Of a DNA stretch of 64,000 nucleotides, positions 53,052 through 62,298 are shown piece after piece. A program made the translations under genes and the position numbers. This DNA comes from Lachnospiraceae bacterium (lineage in GTDB: Bacteria > Bacillota > Clostridia > Lachnospirales > Lachnospiraceae). Under the pieces are notes generated by a model that saw only the letters and a program-made list of their open reading frames with translations, did no database searches and had not been told where the DNA came from. The stretch spans positions 99,884 to 163,883 of the forward strand of contig WSLY01000001.1 in the NCBI GenBank assembly GCA_013316825.1. Direction: 5' to 3'. Each line of letters opens with the position of its first letter. The first letter of the stretch is position 1.

Positions 53052-54356
53052 ATGCGGATGTATGATTTGATTGTCAAAAAGAGAAACGGCGGCATACTTA
53101 CACGCGAGGAAATTGCGTTTATGGTAAGGGGATATACTGACGGCGAAATACCGGATTATCAGATGTCCGCCATGATGATGGCTGTTTATTTTCAGGGTAT
53201 GGACGAGGAGGAAACGCTGTCCCTTACCATGTCGATGCGGGACAGCGGGGAAGTGCTCGACCTAAGCGCCATTGCAGGAATCAAGGTGGATAAGCATTCT
53301 ACCGGAGGCGTGGGGGACAAGACCTCCCTTGCCCTTGCGCCCATGGTAGCTGCATGCGGGATTCCGGTTGCAAAAATGAGCGGCAGAGGGCTGGGGCATA
53401 CCGGCGGCACGATTGACAAGCTGGAGAGCTTTACCGGTTTTTCTACGAGTATCCCTTCGGAGCGCTTTGTTGAAAATGTAAACCGTATCGGTATTTCCAT
53501 TATGGGACAGACGGCAAATCTGGCGCCTGCGGATAAAAAGCTCTATGCGCTCAGGGATGTCACGGCAACCGTGGACAATATGTCCTTAATTGCAAGCTCC
53601 ATTATGAGTAAAAAACTTGCGGCGGGAGCCGACGCCATTGTGCTGGACGTCAAGACGGGAAGCGGCGCCTTTATGAAAGCCGAGGCGGATTCTTTCGCTC
53701 TTGCAAGGGAAATGGTTAAAATTGGGAATGGCGCGGGCAAAAAATGTGTTGCCGTAGTATCAGATATGGACCAGCCATTGGGTTTTGCCGTGGGAAATGC
53801 CCTTGAAGTAGAAGAGGCGATTGCAACGCTAAAGGGCAGGGGGCCCGCAGATTTTGTGGAGCTGTGTCTGACACTCGGCGCGCAGATGCTGCTTTTAGGA
53901 AAAAAAGCAGAGACGGAGCAAGAGGCAAGAGAGAAGCTGCTTGCCGTGATAAAAGACGGAAGCGCCCTGCAAAAGCTCGCGGAATTTGTAGAAGCGCAGG
54001 GCGGGGACGCGGCAGCCGTTTATGATACGGCACGCTTGCCGAAAGCCTCTCTGACAAAAGAAGTAAAAGCGGACAAAGACGGCTTTGTGGGACATATCAA
54101 TTGTGAGGAAGTCGGTGTTTGTTCTTTGATTTTAGGCGGCGGCAGGGAGACGAAAGAGAGCTGCATCGATTTGTCTGTTGGAATCGTACTGCAAAAAAAG
54201 ACAGGAGACAATGTTCTTTCGGGGGATACGCTGGCGGTTCTGTATGCCAATGAACGGGATAAGATGGAAGAGGCTGAGCGGCGGCTTAAGCTGGCTTACC
54301 GGATTACAAACGAAATGCCCCAAAAGAGAAGTTTGATAAAGGGCGTGATAAGCTGA
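53052..54356 (+). CDS. pdp: Pyrimidine-nucleoside phosphorylase
   Basis: Cleaves uridine, deoxyuridine and thymidine with phosphate. The 434-residue protein carries the family signature KMSGRGLGHTGGTIDKLES and the phosphate-binding KHSTGGVGDKTSLALAP, with the expected C-terminal beta domain. Length and sequence suit Pdp of Gram-positives; thymidine phosphorylase DeoA is the close alternative. GGGG lies about 8 bases ahead of the ATG. It follows the FtsX gene by 12 bases and seems a metabolic insert between that ABC pair and the yqf block, with no other nucleoside genes nearby. Confidence 0.93.
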   Translation: MRMYDLIVKKRNGGILTREEIAFMVRGYTDGEIPDYQMSAMMMAVYFQGMDEEETLSLTMSMRDSGEVLDLSAIAGIKVDKHSTGGVGDKTSLALAPMVAACGIPVAKMSGRGLGHTGGTIDKLESFTGFSTSIPSERFVENVNRIGISIMGQTANLAPADKKLYALRDVTATVDNMSLIASSIMSKKLAAGADAIVLDVKTGSGAFMKAEADSFALAREMVKIGNGAGKKCVAVVSDMDQPLGFAVGNALEVEEAIATLKGRGPADFVELCLTLGAQMLLLGKKAETEQEAREKLLAVIKDGSALQKLAEFVEAQGGDAAAVYDTARLPKASLTKEVKADKDGFVGHINCEEVGVCSLILGGGRETKESCIDLSVGIVLQKKTGDNVLSGDTLAVLYANERDKMEEAERRLKLAYRITNEMPQKRSLIKGVIS

Positions 54357-54435
54357 TTATACAAAAAACGAAAGCGGCGGGCTTACAAAGAAAAAAGACA
54401 GGTATCAGCGGGCGTGCGGCAGAATATAGTATAAT

Positions 54436-54735
54436 ATGAAAAAGAAAATGATGAAACATGCTGCCGTACCGAAGGAATCAAAAAAAGAACTGCTTGTAGA
54501 ATCCCTCAAGCTTCCCAAAGACATGGTAATGGGGGCGTTTATGCTGTCCATGACCGGAAACAGGGAGGCCTTTATAGAAAATTACAGAGGGATACTGGAA
54601 TATACGGACACCTGCATCCTGCTGCAGACCAAAACAGGGCAGGTGCGGTTTACAGGAACGAGGCTTGTGATTGAATATTATACGAATGAAGACATGAAAA
54701 TTGGCGGCTGCATTACAAGTGTAATATTTGAATAA
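54436..54735 (+). CDS. yqfC: Sporulation protein YqfC
   Basis: 99-residue member of the YabP/YqfC family, expressed in the mother cell in Bacillus. Recognisable segments are LPKDMVMGAFMLSMTGN and the strand VRFTGTRLVIEYY. It is directly followed by yqfD and then phoH, the Bacillus order, which supports the call. The ATG at 54436 has no good ribosome site; alternative starts at 54448 or 54451 have only weak ones. An AATATAGT element (54423-54430) resembles a sigma-E -10, but it lies too close to the first ATG to be sure. Confidence 0.85.
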   Translation: MKKKMMKHAAVPKESKKELLVESLKLPKDMVMGAFMLSMTGNREAFIENYRGILEYTDTCILLQTKTGQVRFTGTRLVIEYYTNEDMKIGGCITSVIFE

Positions 54736-54747
54736 GGAGCGTTGTCT

Positions 54748-55968
54748 GTGATTGGAATACTGAAATTTATCAGGGGCTATGTGCAGATTAAGGTCTGGGG
54801 CTTTGCACCGGAGCGTTTTTTAAATCTGTGCAGCAGTAAAAACATACTTTTGTGGGATATCAGGCGGGATGGGGATATTTACTATATGTGTATCAGCCTT
54901 TCCGGTTTTAAGCAGTTAAAGGCAATTGCACGGAAAACAAAAACCAGGGTAGTCATTCTGAAAAGATTCGGACTACCTTTTTTCATACCGAAGATATTTG
55001 CCAGAAAGGTATTCGTTGTGGGATTGTGCGCCGCCTGCCTGTTCTGGTTCTGGTCTTCTCTCTACATATGGGAAATAGAGCTTGACGGCAACATTGCGAT
55101 TACGGACGAGGTGTTTACGGATTTTTTGAAAGAAAAAGGCGTTTATGTAGGGGTCAGAAGCGGCAGCGTGGATATCGAGCAGCTTGAGAAGGATATCAGG
55201 CGTGAGTTTTCAGAGATCACATGGACGTCGGTCAAGCTCTCGGGCACAAGCCTGATAATATCCGTCAAGGAGAGCGATGCGATACTGTCTCCCATACAGG
55301 AGGACATTACCTCTGATTTGTATGCGGAAAAGGAAGGAGTCATCGTCGCCATGATTGTCCGTTCCGGCGTGCCCATGGTAAAAATCGGGGACAGCGTGGA
55401 AATGGGAACCCTTTTAGTCTCCGGAAGGGTTCCGGTTTATAATGAAGACGCTACCGTGCGCTATTATCAGTATACACGCTCCGATGCAGATATTTATGTG
55501 GAGAGAATCCGTCCGGTATACGAAGTACTGCCGTTTTATTACATAGAAAAGGTATATACAGGAAGAGAAACGAAAAAATATTATATTAAGGTTGGCAACA
55601 AAGAATTTATATTTGGAGGGAAGCCGGATTTTGCCTACTACGACGCAGTTATGCATACGCAGAAAATCAGTCCCCTTGAAGGACTGACGCTGCCTTTTTC
55701 TTTCGGCAGTTACACGTATCGGGAATACCAGAATACGGAGCGCGCCTATACGCTTGAAGAGGCAGAAAGCTTGTTAAAAGAAAAATATTTGGCATTTCTT
55801 TCAGATTTAGAGGAAAAAGGGGTACAAATTATTGAAAAAAATGTTAAAATAGATACTGGCAGCGATATTTGGATTTTGGAGGGGGAGCTGACGGTGCGGG
55901 AAAAGATTGGCGCAGAACTTCCTTTCACAGAACAAAAGGAGCAGGCACAGACTACGGAATTGGAGTAA
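54748..55968 (+). CDS. yqfD: Sporulation protein YqfD
   Basis: 406-residue sporulation protein. A cytoplasmic N-terminal segment of ~90 residues is followed by a membrane helix (about 92-112, VFVVGLCAACLFWFWSSLYI) and a large outside domain that starts WEIELDGNIAITDE, typical of YqfD, then VGVRSGSVDIEQLEKDIR. The GTG at 54748 is favoured because AAGGAG sits 8 bases ahead; the TTG at 54742 is too close to it. It starts 12 bases after yqfC, and its stop is five bases ahead of phoH. In Bacillus it is needed for efficient sporulation in the mother cell. Confidence 0.92.
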   Translation: MIGILKFIRGYVQIKVWGFAPERFLNLCSSKNILLWDIRRDGDIYYMCISLSGFKQLKAIARKTKTRVVILKRFGLPFFIPKIFARKVFVVGLCAACLFWFWSSLYIWEIELDGNIAITDEVFTDFLKEKGVYVGVRSGSVDIEQLEKDIRREFSEITWTSVKLSGTSLIISVKESDAILSPIQEDITSDLYAEKEGVIVAMIVRSGVPMVKIGDSVEMGTLLVSGRVPVYNEDATVRYYQYTRSDADIYVERIRPVYEVLPFYYIEKVYTGRETKKYYIKVGNKEFIFGGKPDFAYYDAVMHTQKISPLEGLTLPFSFGSYTYREYQNTERAYTLEEAESLLKEKYLAFLSDLEEKGVQIIEKNVKIDTGSDIWILEGELTVREKIGAELPFTEQKEQAQTTELE

Positions 55969-55972
55969 TGGC

Positions 55973-56986
55973 ATGAGTTTGATAACATATAACATGGATA
56001 TGTCCGCAGAGCACATGCAGAAAATTTTTGGGCAGAATGACCGGTATCTGAAAAAACTGGAGACAGATTTTCAGGTAACGATTGTAGACAGGAATGGCGC
56101 TGTCAGGGTAACGGGAGAAGAATCGCAGGTAAAGCGCTGCGTCAACATATTGTCGCAGCTTTCTCAGGTATCTGCCGGAGGCAGCGAGATAGAGGAACAA
56201 AAAGTGGATTACGCAATCAGCCTTTCACAGGAAGAAAACGGAGAAAGCCTTGTGGAAATTGACAAGGAAGTAATATGCCATACCATAAGCGGCAAGCCTA
56301 TCAAGCCAAAGACGCTGGGACAAAAGCAGTATGTGGATGCCATTCGGAACAATATGATTGTATTCGGATTGGGACCCGCCGGAACAGGAAAGACCTATCT
56401 GGCAATGGCAATGGCGATAACCGCTTTTAAAATGGATGAAGTGAGCCGTATTATTCTGACAAGACCGGCAATAGAAGCAGGAGAAAAGCTGGGCTTTCTG
56501 CCTGGCGATTTGCAGAGCAAGGTAGACCCGTACCTGCGTCCGCTCTACGATGCCCTTCATCAGATTATGGGGCCGGAAAGTTTTGCCAAAAACATGGAAA
56601 AAGGACTTATCGAGGTGGCGCCTCTCGCTTATATGCGCGGCCGTACGCTGGACAACGCTTATATTATTTTGGACGAGGCGCAGAATACCACGCCTGCCCA
56701 GATGAAGATGTTTTTGACTAGAATTGGTTTTGGCTCCAAGGTGATAGTGACAGGAGATGCTTCCCAGAAGGATTTACCTCAGGGAACGCTATCCGGTCTT
56801 GACGTGGCGGCAAGAGTGCTGAAAAATATAGAAGATATTGCGTTCTGTAGTCTGACAAGCCGTGATGTGGTAAGGCATCCGCTGGTACAGAAGATTGTAA
56901 AGGCTTATGATGACTATGAGGGGAGCGAAAAGCGGCGTCAGGATAAAATAAAGAACAGGGAAACCCGAAAAAATGGCAAAAGATAA
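55973..56986 (+). CDS. phoH: PhoH-like ATPase
   Basis: Cytoplasmic P-loop ATPase of the PhoH family, associated with RNA metabolism through its position near ybeY. The 337-residue protein has an N-terminal KH-like segment (about 20-80), Walker A GPAGTGKTYLAMAMA and Walker B AYIILDEAQNTTPAQM, plus the GDASQKDLPQG motif. The ATG at 55973 has GGAG ahead; the frame is open further up within yqfD but without a site. Its stop overlaps the next gene by 14 bases, indicating tight translational coupling in the yqf-phoH-ybeY block. Confidence 0.94.
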   Translation: MSLITYNMDMSAEHMQKIFGQNDRYLKKLETDFQVTIVDRNGAVRVTGEESQVKRCVNILSQLSQVSAGGSEIEEQKVDYAISLSQEENGESLVEIDKEVICHTISGKPIKPKTLGQKQYVDAIRNNMIVFGLGPAGTGKTYLAMAMAITAFKMDEVSRIILTRPAIEAGEKLGFLPGDLQSKVDPYLRPLYDALHQIMGPESFAKNMEKGLIEVAPLAYMRGRTLDNAYIILDEAQNTTPAQMKMFLTRIGFGSKVIVTGDASQKDLPQGTLSGLDVAARVLKNIEDIAFCSLTSRDVVRHPLVQKIVKAYDDYEGSEKRRQDKIKNRETRKNGKR

Positions 56987-58172
56987 ATTGAAGTACGGAA
57001 AAAACATATACCTGTCGGCAGCGGTCATGTTTTTGGCTACCATGCTGTTAGTATGTGCATTCAGCTATATAAAGGGACTTGGCGCGGCGGACATTATCCG
57101 CAATACTGTAATGAGCGGCATGGGTGCTTTTCTTGTGCTGCTTTTTATGATACAGTCAAAAATATACCGTTTATTTGAATATGACAATGGAGAGCATTTG
57201 CTTCGGTTTATGGTGGTATACCTGATATGTCTGGCACTTGCTTTTGCCATTTCCTATCTGCCTGCAGCCGGATGGCCTTATCTGGCAATTTTTGTGTTCC
57301 TCACACTCTTTTCCAATTTACAGATCGGCATTTCTGCGGGGACGGTTTTGCTTGCCGTTTCTATGCTTCTTTCCCAAAACGGCACGGAGATTTTTGTGCT
57401 GTATTTTGTTTGCGGACTAGCCGGTGCAAGTCTTTTCAGAGGATTGGATGAAGCCTACAAAATTGGAATTCCGACAGTTGTTTCCGTTATGTTTCTACTG
57501 ACTGGAGAAACGGCGTGTGTGGTATTGTATGCCAACGAAACCTTAAAGCCGGAATTGTTTTTGATTCCCCTTATCAATGTTATCATCAGTCTGGTGCTGC
57601 TTTTGATTATTCTCAGGTTTTTTTCTGCCTTTGTCATCTACAAGCATAGAAACAAATATATGGAAATTAACGATCAAGAGTGTGCGCTTTTGGTGGAACT
57701 GAAGGAAAAGTCAAAAGAGGAGTACTACGGTGCCGTACACACGGCGTATTTTTGCGAAAGGATTTCCCGTGCGCTCTGTCTGGATGTGGATGCAGCAAAA
57801 ACAGGCGGTTATTATCGGCGCATCGGGATTCTGAAAGGGGAAAATACATGGGAGACAGTAGGAGGAATTGCCAAAGAATATGCGTTTCCCAAGGAGGCAG
57901 TACGCATACTGCGAGAATTTTTGGACAAAACGGCGCCTATAAAGCAGAAAGAAACAGCGGTGCTTCTCATGTCGGACGCCGTCATAAGCTCTATTCTTTA
58001 CCTTTTTGCCCAAAACAGCGATGTGCCGGATTATGATAAAATCATTGACACGGTTTTCAAACAGAAGCTGGAGTCGAACGTGCTGCAGGTTTGCAGTATT
58101 ACGCTGGAAGAGTTATACCGGATGAAAAAGATTTTTAAGGAGGAAAAACTGTACTATGACTTCCTACGTTGA
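56973..58172 (+). CDS. Degenerate PgpH homologue (7TM protein with inactive HD domain)
   Basis: It takes the place of pgpH (yqfF), the c-di-AMP phosphodiesterase gene of the phoH-pgpH-ybeY order, but is only 399 residues against about 700. The large extracytoplasmic domain is missing; six or seven membrane helices span about 12-230. The cytoplasmic part aligns by eye with the PgpH HD domain: the first His is kept (His256), but the HD pair of YYHDIGK is replaced by Arg282-Arg283 (YYRRIGI), and the later His-His-Gly segment is EFLD (315-318). Asp335 is kept. Metal-dependent hydrolysis should thus be lost. It may be a sensor or scaffold, for example still binding a nucleotide. Coupled to phoH and ybeY by overlaps of 14 and 17 bases. 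Confidence 0.78.
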   Translation: MAKDKLKYGKNIYLSAAVMFLATMLLVCAFSYIKGLGAADIIRNTVMSGMGAFLVLLFMIQSKIYRLFEYDNGEHLLRFMVVYLICLALAFAISYLPAAGWPYLAIFVFLTLFSNLQIGISAGTVLLAVSMLLSQNGTEIFVLYFVCGLAGASLFRGLDEAYKIGIPTVVSVMFLLTGETACVVLYANETLKPELFLIPLINVIISLVLLLIILRFFSAFVIYKHRNKYMEINDQECALLVELKEKSKEEYYGAVHTAYFCERISRALCLDVDAAKTGGYYRRIGILKGENTWETVGGIAKEYAFPKEAVRILREFLDKTAPIKQKETAVLLMSDAVISSILYLFAQNSDVPDYDKIIDTVFKQKLESNVLQVCSITLEELYRMKKIFKEEKLYYDFLR

Positions 58173-58659
58173 AAAAGAAACGGAATTGGAATTTTCTTTC
58201 GATATAAAAGAAGTGGCAGAACAGGTAATGGAGGGCGTACTGCGCATGGAAAGCTGCCCCTATGAAACGCAGATAAACCTTCTGCTTACAGACAACGAGG
58301 GAATCCGTGCATATAATGCCAGATTCCGTCAGATCGACAGAGAGACGGACGTATTGTCATTTCCCAATGTGGATTATGAAAAGCCATCTGATTTTTCACG
58401 GCTTGCAGGCCGCGAAGCGGACTATTTCGATCCTGACAGCAAGGAGCTGGTTATGGGAGATATCATCCTATCTGTTGAAAAGGTGAAGGAGCAGGCGATT
58501 GCCTACAACCATTCTGAAAAAAGAGAGTTTTCGTTTCTGATTGCACATAGTATGCTGCATCTGTGCGGGTACGACCATATGGAGCAGGCGGAAGCGAAGG
58601 TGATGGAAGAGAAACAGGAAGCAGTTTTGACGTCGCTTGGCATTACGCGGGAGATTTGA
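58156..58659 (+). CDS. ybeY: Endoribonuclease/rRNA maturation factor YbeY
   Basis: Zinc-dependent protein for 16S rRNA 3'-end maturation and 70S quality control. The zinc triad HSMLHLCGYDH matches H-x3-H-x5-H. The mid-section FRQIDRETDVLSFPN is the family motif. The length is 167 residues. Its ATG lies within the previous gene (17-base overlap) and has GGAGG about 13 bases ahead. It is the last gene of the yqfC-yqfD-phoH-pgpH-like-ybeY block. The normal neighbour order (an undecaprenol kinase and era in Bacillus) is replaced here by a flippase gene. Confidence 0.95.
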   Translation: MTSYVEKETELEFSFDIKEVAEQVMEGVLRMESCPYETQINLLLTDNEGIRAYNARFRQIDRETDVLSFPNVDYEKPSDFSRLAGREADYFDPDSKELVMGDIILSVEKVKEQAIAYNHSEKREFSFLIAHSMLHLCGYDHMEQAEAKVMEEKQEAVLTSLGITREI

Positions 58660-58699
58660 GCGGCGTTCCAGACTGTTGTTTACAGAAGAGGGACAGATT

Positions 58700-60301
58700 A
58701 TGAATCAAATGGAAATCAGGAAAAGGCAGTTTGGCATGGTTGGAAAGCTTCTGGGATTCGTGATTGCAATTATGCTGGTAAGGATAATCGGAGATTTAGG
58801 CATGGCATACTTTTCTGCCGCATTGGAAATATATATACTGCTCCAGATGCTTTTTACTGCCGGAGTTCCCGGCTGTATGGCGAGACTGGTGAGAACCCGC
58901 ATGGCAAAAGGACAGTATAAGAATGCGGGAAAGGTTGCAAAAGCGACGGGGGAATATTGTCTGATAATCGGCATATTGGGAAGCATTTTCCTGCTTTTCG
59001 GGGCGGAATCTTTTATGCGTGCGATCAATCTGCCGGAAGCTGCGCTGACGTTAAAAATATTGGCGGCTGCTTTTTTCCTGCAGGCGATCTGCGCCATGCT
59101 GCAAGGCTATTTTCAGGGGATGGGAACGGCGATGCCTTCCATGATATTTGGCATTATCAAGCAGGTATTTTGTCTGTCTTTTTCCCTGTTGTTTACCCAT
59201 ATGCTGTATCGCTACGGTTTGCGTGCTTCAGCGCTTTTGCACAATGAAAAATTTGCCGGCATGTACGGTGCAAGCGGGGCTGCCATTGGTTTTCCATGCG
59301 CACTTTTGCTGGCTTTCTGCTTTTTACTTGCGATTTATATCAGTACGGAAAGAAGGATGCGCAGGAAAAACAGTGGTATGCGTCTGACGGAAGACGGTTA
59401 TGAAGTACTCAGGCTTTTGATATTTTCCCTGCTTCCTGTAAGCGGTATTCTGTTTTTTTTCAGGCTTCCGATTATGGCGGGGATGGCATTTTATCAGAAG
59501 CACAATCAAGGTAGTATAGAAGCGTTTACCGCTTACGGCGCATATTATGGAAAATATCTGGTGCTTGTAGGCATCTTTTCGGTGCTGGCGTTGTTTTTTT
59601 CTGCAGGGATTGAAAACACGGTGGTCCACTACCTCAGAAAAGAAGAGTCGAAAAATGCAAGAAGTTACCTGTCAGGCGGTATGCAGGCGCTGCTTCTTGC
59701 ATCGGCTTATTTTGCCATGCTTCTGCTTGTGCTTGCGCCCGGTATGCTGCAGATGTTTTTCGGGGAAAATGCCGGAGAGCAGGCTGCCGGTTATCTGCGC
59801 AGCGGCTTTGCCGTCGTGTTGTTTTTGCCGATGGGAATTTACTTTGCAGGAATTTTGATGGGAATTGGAAAAAGCAGAACGGTACTCATCAATACGCTGG
59901 TTTCTTTTATCCTGTTTGTGCTGGCGGCAAACATTGGGTTGAATGTTATGAAGGGCAATGTTTTGGCGTTGGTGATTGCCATGCTGGTATTTACTGCCGC
60001 GGGCTGCATCCTGAACGGTTTCTTTTTGCTGCGAAACGTCCGATGCAATCCGGAATGGCTGCAAATAACAGTGCTGCCTATTGCGGCGGCGTTTGTAAGC
60101 GGACTCTGTATTTTTTTGCTGAATAAAGTGATAGCTCCTGCAATTGGGGAGGTTTTGTCAACGATTTTCTGCTTTTTGCTTGGCGGAGCCGTTTATCTGA
60201 TTCTGCTTTTTGTACTGCGCTGTATCAGGGAAAAAGACTTGGATGTGCTGCCGGGCGGCAATATTCTTTTCAGAATAGGAATGTTTCTGCATCTTCTGTA
60301 A
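58700..60301 (+). CDS. MOP-superfamily polysaccharide flippase (SpoVB/MurJ-like)
   Basis: 533-residue integral membrane protein with about 14 helices, of the polysaccharide/lipid II exporter superfamily. The N-terminal pattern (GKLLGFVIAIMLVRIIGDLG, then MLFTAGVPGCMARLV) resembles SpoVB and related flippases. The ATG at 58700 is preferred with GAGGG about 9 bases ahead; the frame is open back to 58637 inside ybeY's end. Whether it moves lipid II for spore cortex or a cell-wall polysaccharide precursor cannot be told. No SpoVB-specific neighbours are present. Confidence 0.85.
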   Translation: MNQMEIRKRQFGMVGKLLGFVIAIMLVRIIGDLGMAYFSAALEIYILLQMLFTAGVPGCMARLVRTRMAKGQYKNAGKVAKATGEYCLIIGILGSIFLLFGAESFMRAINLPEAALTLKILAAAFFLQAICAMLQGYFQGMGTAMPSMIFGIIKQVFCLSFSLLFTHMLYRYGLRASALLHNEKFAGMYGASGAAIGFPCALLLAFCFLLAIYISTERRMRRKNSGMRLTEDGYEVLRLLIFSLLPVSGILFFFRLPIMAGMAFYQKHNQGSIEAFTAYGAYYGKYLVLVGIFSVLALFFSAGIENTVVHYLRKEESKNARSYLSGGMQALLLASAYFAMLLLVLAPGMLQMFFGENAGEQAAGYLRSGFAVVLFLPMGIYFAGILMGIGKSRTVLINTLVSFILFVLAANIGLNVMKGNVLALVIAMLVFTAAGCILNGFFLLRNVRCNPEWLQITVLPIAAAFVSGLCIFLLNKVIAPAIGEVLSTIFCFLLGGAVYLILLFVLRCIREKDLDVLPGGNILFRIGMFLHLL

Positions 60302-60367
60302 AAATTGAATAAAAATAAAGGATAGGCTGATACTGATAAGAAGAAGTATTGTATATGGAGGTTTTTT

Positions 60368-61036
60368 ATGAAGTTTTTAAAGGGTGTCAGCCTGTTTTTC
60401 CTTTACCCCTGTATTATGCTTGGATCCGGTATCTATATTGGCATTTTATTAAACAATTATTTTTATCCGAGGCAGATACAGTATATCGAGGTTCCCGTTC
60501 CTGTGCCTGCGGCGCAGACAAACGAGCAGGAAGTGGCAGAGGAAGAAGAAATTTCGCAGTCAGACAGCGCGGCGGTTTTATCCAGAGAAAAAGAAGTGAT
60601 AGATGCAGACACGGAATATATTGTGGAAGAATATGACACCAGACGGGATACGCTGGTGGAAACGGTGTGGAATGTGCCGCCCAAGTACATGGGAATGGAC
60701 AGGGAAGCTTTTGTGACGGCAATGGAGCTGTATGCGGCTTCGCCCCCGCTCACAGAGCAGGAGAGAGGCTTTGTGGGACTGGAGGTGCGTTCTTTTTCCT
60801 CCAGCCGAGTGGTTGTCCGCATGAATTATGCTTATGTGGAGCCCTCAAAAAGTTTTTATCTGAGAGTGGCGGACAATAATATTGTGGTTTATTGTGATGA
60901 CGGCGAGACCGTGTATATGTATACAAGCATATCTGCGCTGACGCTGCCGGAATATATTCAGACACAGGTAGTAAAGGGTATGTTTATAGAGGATGAGGCG
61001 GCGCTGTATCAGTTTTTGGAAACCTATTCCAGCTAG
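60368..61036 (+). CDS. Membrane-anchored protein with a BofC-like C-terminal region (222 aa)
   Basis: Single-pass protein: helix at about 8-28, then an acidic low-complexity linker (about 45-85) and a C-terminal domain (about 105-222). That domain has the order of strands seen in the forespore regulator BofC: ERGFVGLEVRSFSSSRVVVR, then FYLRVADNNIVVYCDDGETV, and an end that matches a helix (DEAALYQFLETYSS). GGAGG precedes the ATG. BofC relationship is a by-eye inference. Its own upstream gap is 66 bases, and it precedes a flavoprotein gene. The outside domain may regulate a membrane protease or act in spore formation. Confidence 0.65.
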   Translation: MKFLKGVSLFFLYPCIMLGSGIYIGILLNNYFYPRQIQYIEVPVPVPAAQTNEQEVAEEEEISQSDSAAVLSREKEVIDADTEYIVEEYDTRRDTLVETVWNVPPKYMGMDREAFVTAMELYAASPPLTEQERGFVGLEVRSFSSSRVVVRMNYAYVEPSKSFYLRVADNNIVVYCDDGETVYMYTSISALTLPEYIQTQVVKGMFIEDEAALYQFLETYSS

Positions 61037-61071
61037 ACAGAGCATACACAAAAGCACATAAAGAGGTGTAT

Positions 61072-62298
61072 ATGAATAAAAAATTAAAAATTGCCGTTAT
61101 CGGGGGCGGCGCTTCCGGCATGATGGCTGCTGTTACCGCTGCAAGAGAGGGGGCGGCGGTTTTTCTGTATGAAAAAAAGGAAAGAGTGGGAAAGAAGCTG
61201 CTCTCCACCGGCAATGGGAAATGTAATTTTTCCAACAGGGATTTGCGCAAAGAATGCTATTATGGAGAAAGCAGGGAAGAGGCATGGAAGATTTTATCCA
61301 GATTTGATGCAAAAGCCGCCGTCTCTTTCTTTGAAGAAGCGGGTATGCTGGTGAAGGACAAGGGCGGCTGTCTTTATCCGGCATCGGAGCAGGCTTCTAC
61401 CGTTCTTGATATTTTACGGCTTTTGCTGCAGCAGGAAAAAGTAACTGTATGTACGGACTGTCAAGTTCTTTCGATAAAAAAAGAAAAGCAGGGCAGCATC
61501 GCGCTGGAAACACAAAAGGGAAGAGCTCTTTATGACAGGGTGATTCTCGCCTGCGGCGGAAGGGCTGCGCCCAAAACCGGTTCGGACGGAGACGGTTATC
61601 GTCTTGCGGCAATGGCGGGGCATACGCTGATACCCGTAGTGCCGGCGCTTGTGCAGCTTCATTGCAAGGAGCATTATATAAAGACATGTGCCGGCGTGCG
61701 CACACAGGCGCATCTGTCCCTTGTGGAAAACGGCAGATGTGTGGCAGAGGAGAGCGGTGAACTGCAGTTTACGGAATACGGTATTTCCGGCATTGTGGTG
61801 TTTCAATTAAGCAGGCTGGCAGCGTATGGATTTTTGCACAAAAAGAAAATGGAGATGTACATAGACTGCCTGCCGGCGTATGATAGTGAGGCGTATGCGG
61901 ATTTTGTAAAGAAAAGAAAGGCAAACCATGCTGCGGAAACGGTGGAAGCCTTTTTTACAGGTATGCTCAATAAAAAGCTGATGCAAGCATTTATCCGACT
62001 ATCGGGACTAAAGCCGGAGGATTCCTACCGTCATGCAGAGGAAAAGAAAATCGATGCCGTATTTGCCCTCTGTAAAAAACTAAAGCTTTCCCTGAGCGGC
62101 TGTCATTCCTTTGAACATGCACAGGTATGCGCCGGCGGGGTTTCCCTGCGTGAAGTTACGGAAAATCTGGAATCCGTTTTTTGGAAAGACCTGTATATGG
62201 CAGGGGAGATGCTGGATGTGGACGGTATCTGCGGCGGCTATAATCTGCAGTGGGCGTGGGCTTCCGGTTATGTGGCGGGCAAGAGTGCCGCAAAATAA
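61072..62298 (+). CDS. BaiN/HI0933-family FAD-dependent oxidoreductase
   Basis: 408-residue NAD(P)/FAD-dependent flavoprotein of the HI0933 (BaiN-related) family. The dinucleotide fold is at the start (IAVIGGGASGMMAAVTAA), followed by KKLLSTGNGKCNFSNRDL, a family hallmark; the C-terminal FAD motif is GEMLDVDGICGGYNLQWA. The ATG at 61072 has GAGG 6 bases ahead. The family occurs widely; some members act in bile-acid or other steroid reduction, but the name does not establish a substrate here. A hairpin encloses its stop codon. Confidence 0.88.
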   Translation: MNKKLKIAVIGGGASGMMAAVTAAREGAAVFLYEKKERVGKKLLSTGNGKCNFSNRDLRKECYYGESREEAWKILSRFDAKAAVSFFEEAGMLVKDKGGCLYPASEQASTVLDILRLLLQQEKVTVCTDCQVLSIKKEKQGSIALETQKGRALYDRVILACGGRAAPKTGSDGDGYRLAAMAGHTLIPVVPALVQLHCKEHYIKTCAGVRTQAHLSLVENGRCVAEESGELQFTEYGISGIVVFQLSRLAAYGFLHKKKMEMYIDCLPAYDSEAYADFVKKRKANHAAETVEAFFTGMLNKKLMQAFIRLSGLKPEDSYRHAEEKKIDAVFALCKKLKLSLSGCHSFEHAQVCAGGVSLREVTENLESVFWKDLYMAGEMLDVDGICGGYNLQWAWASGYVAGKSAAK

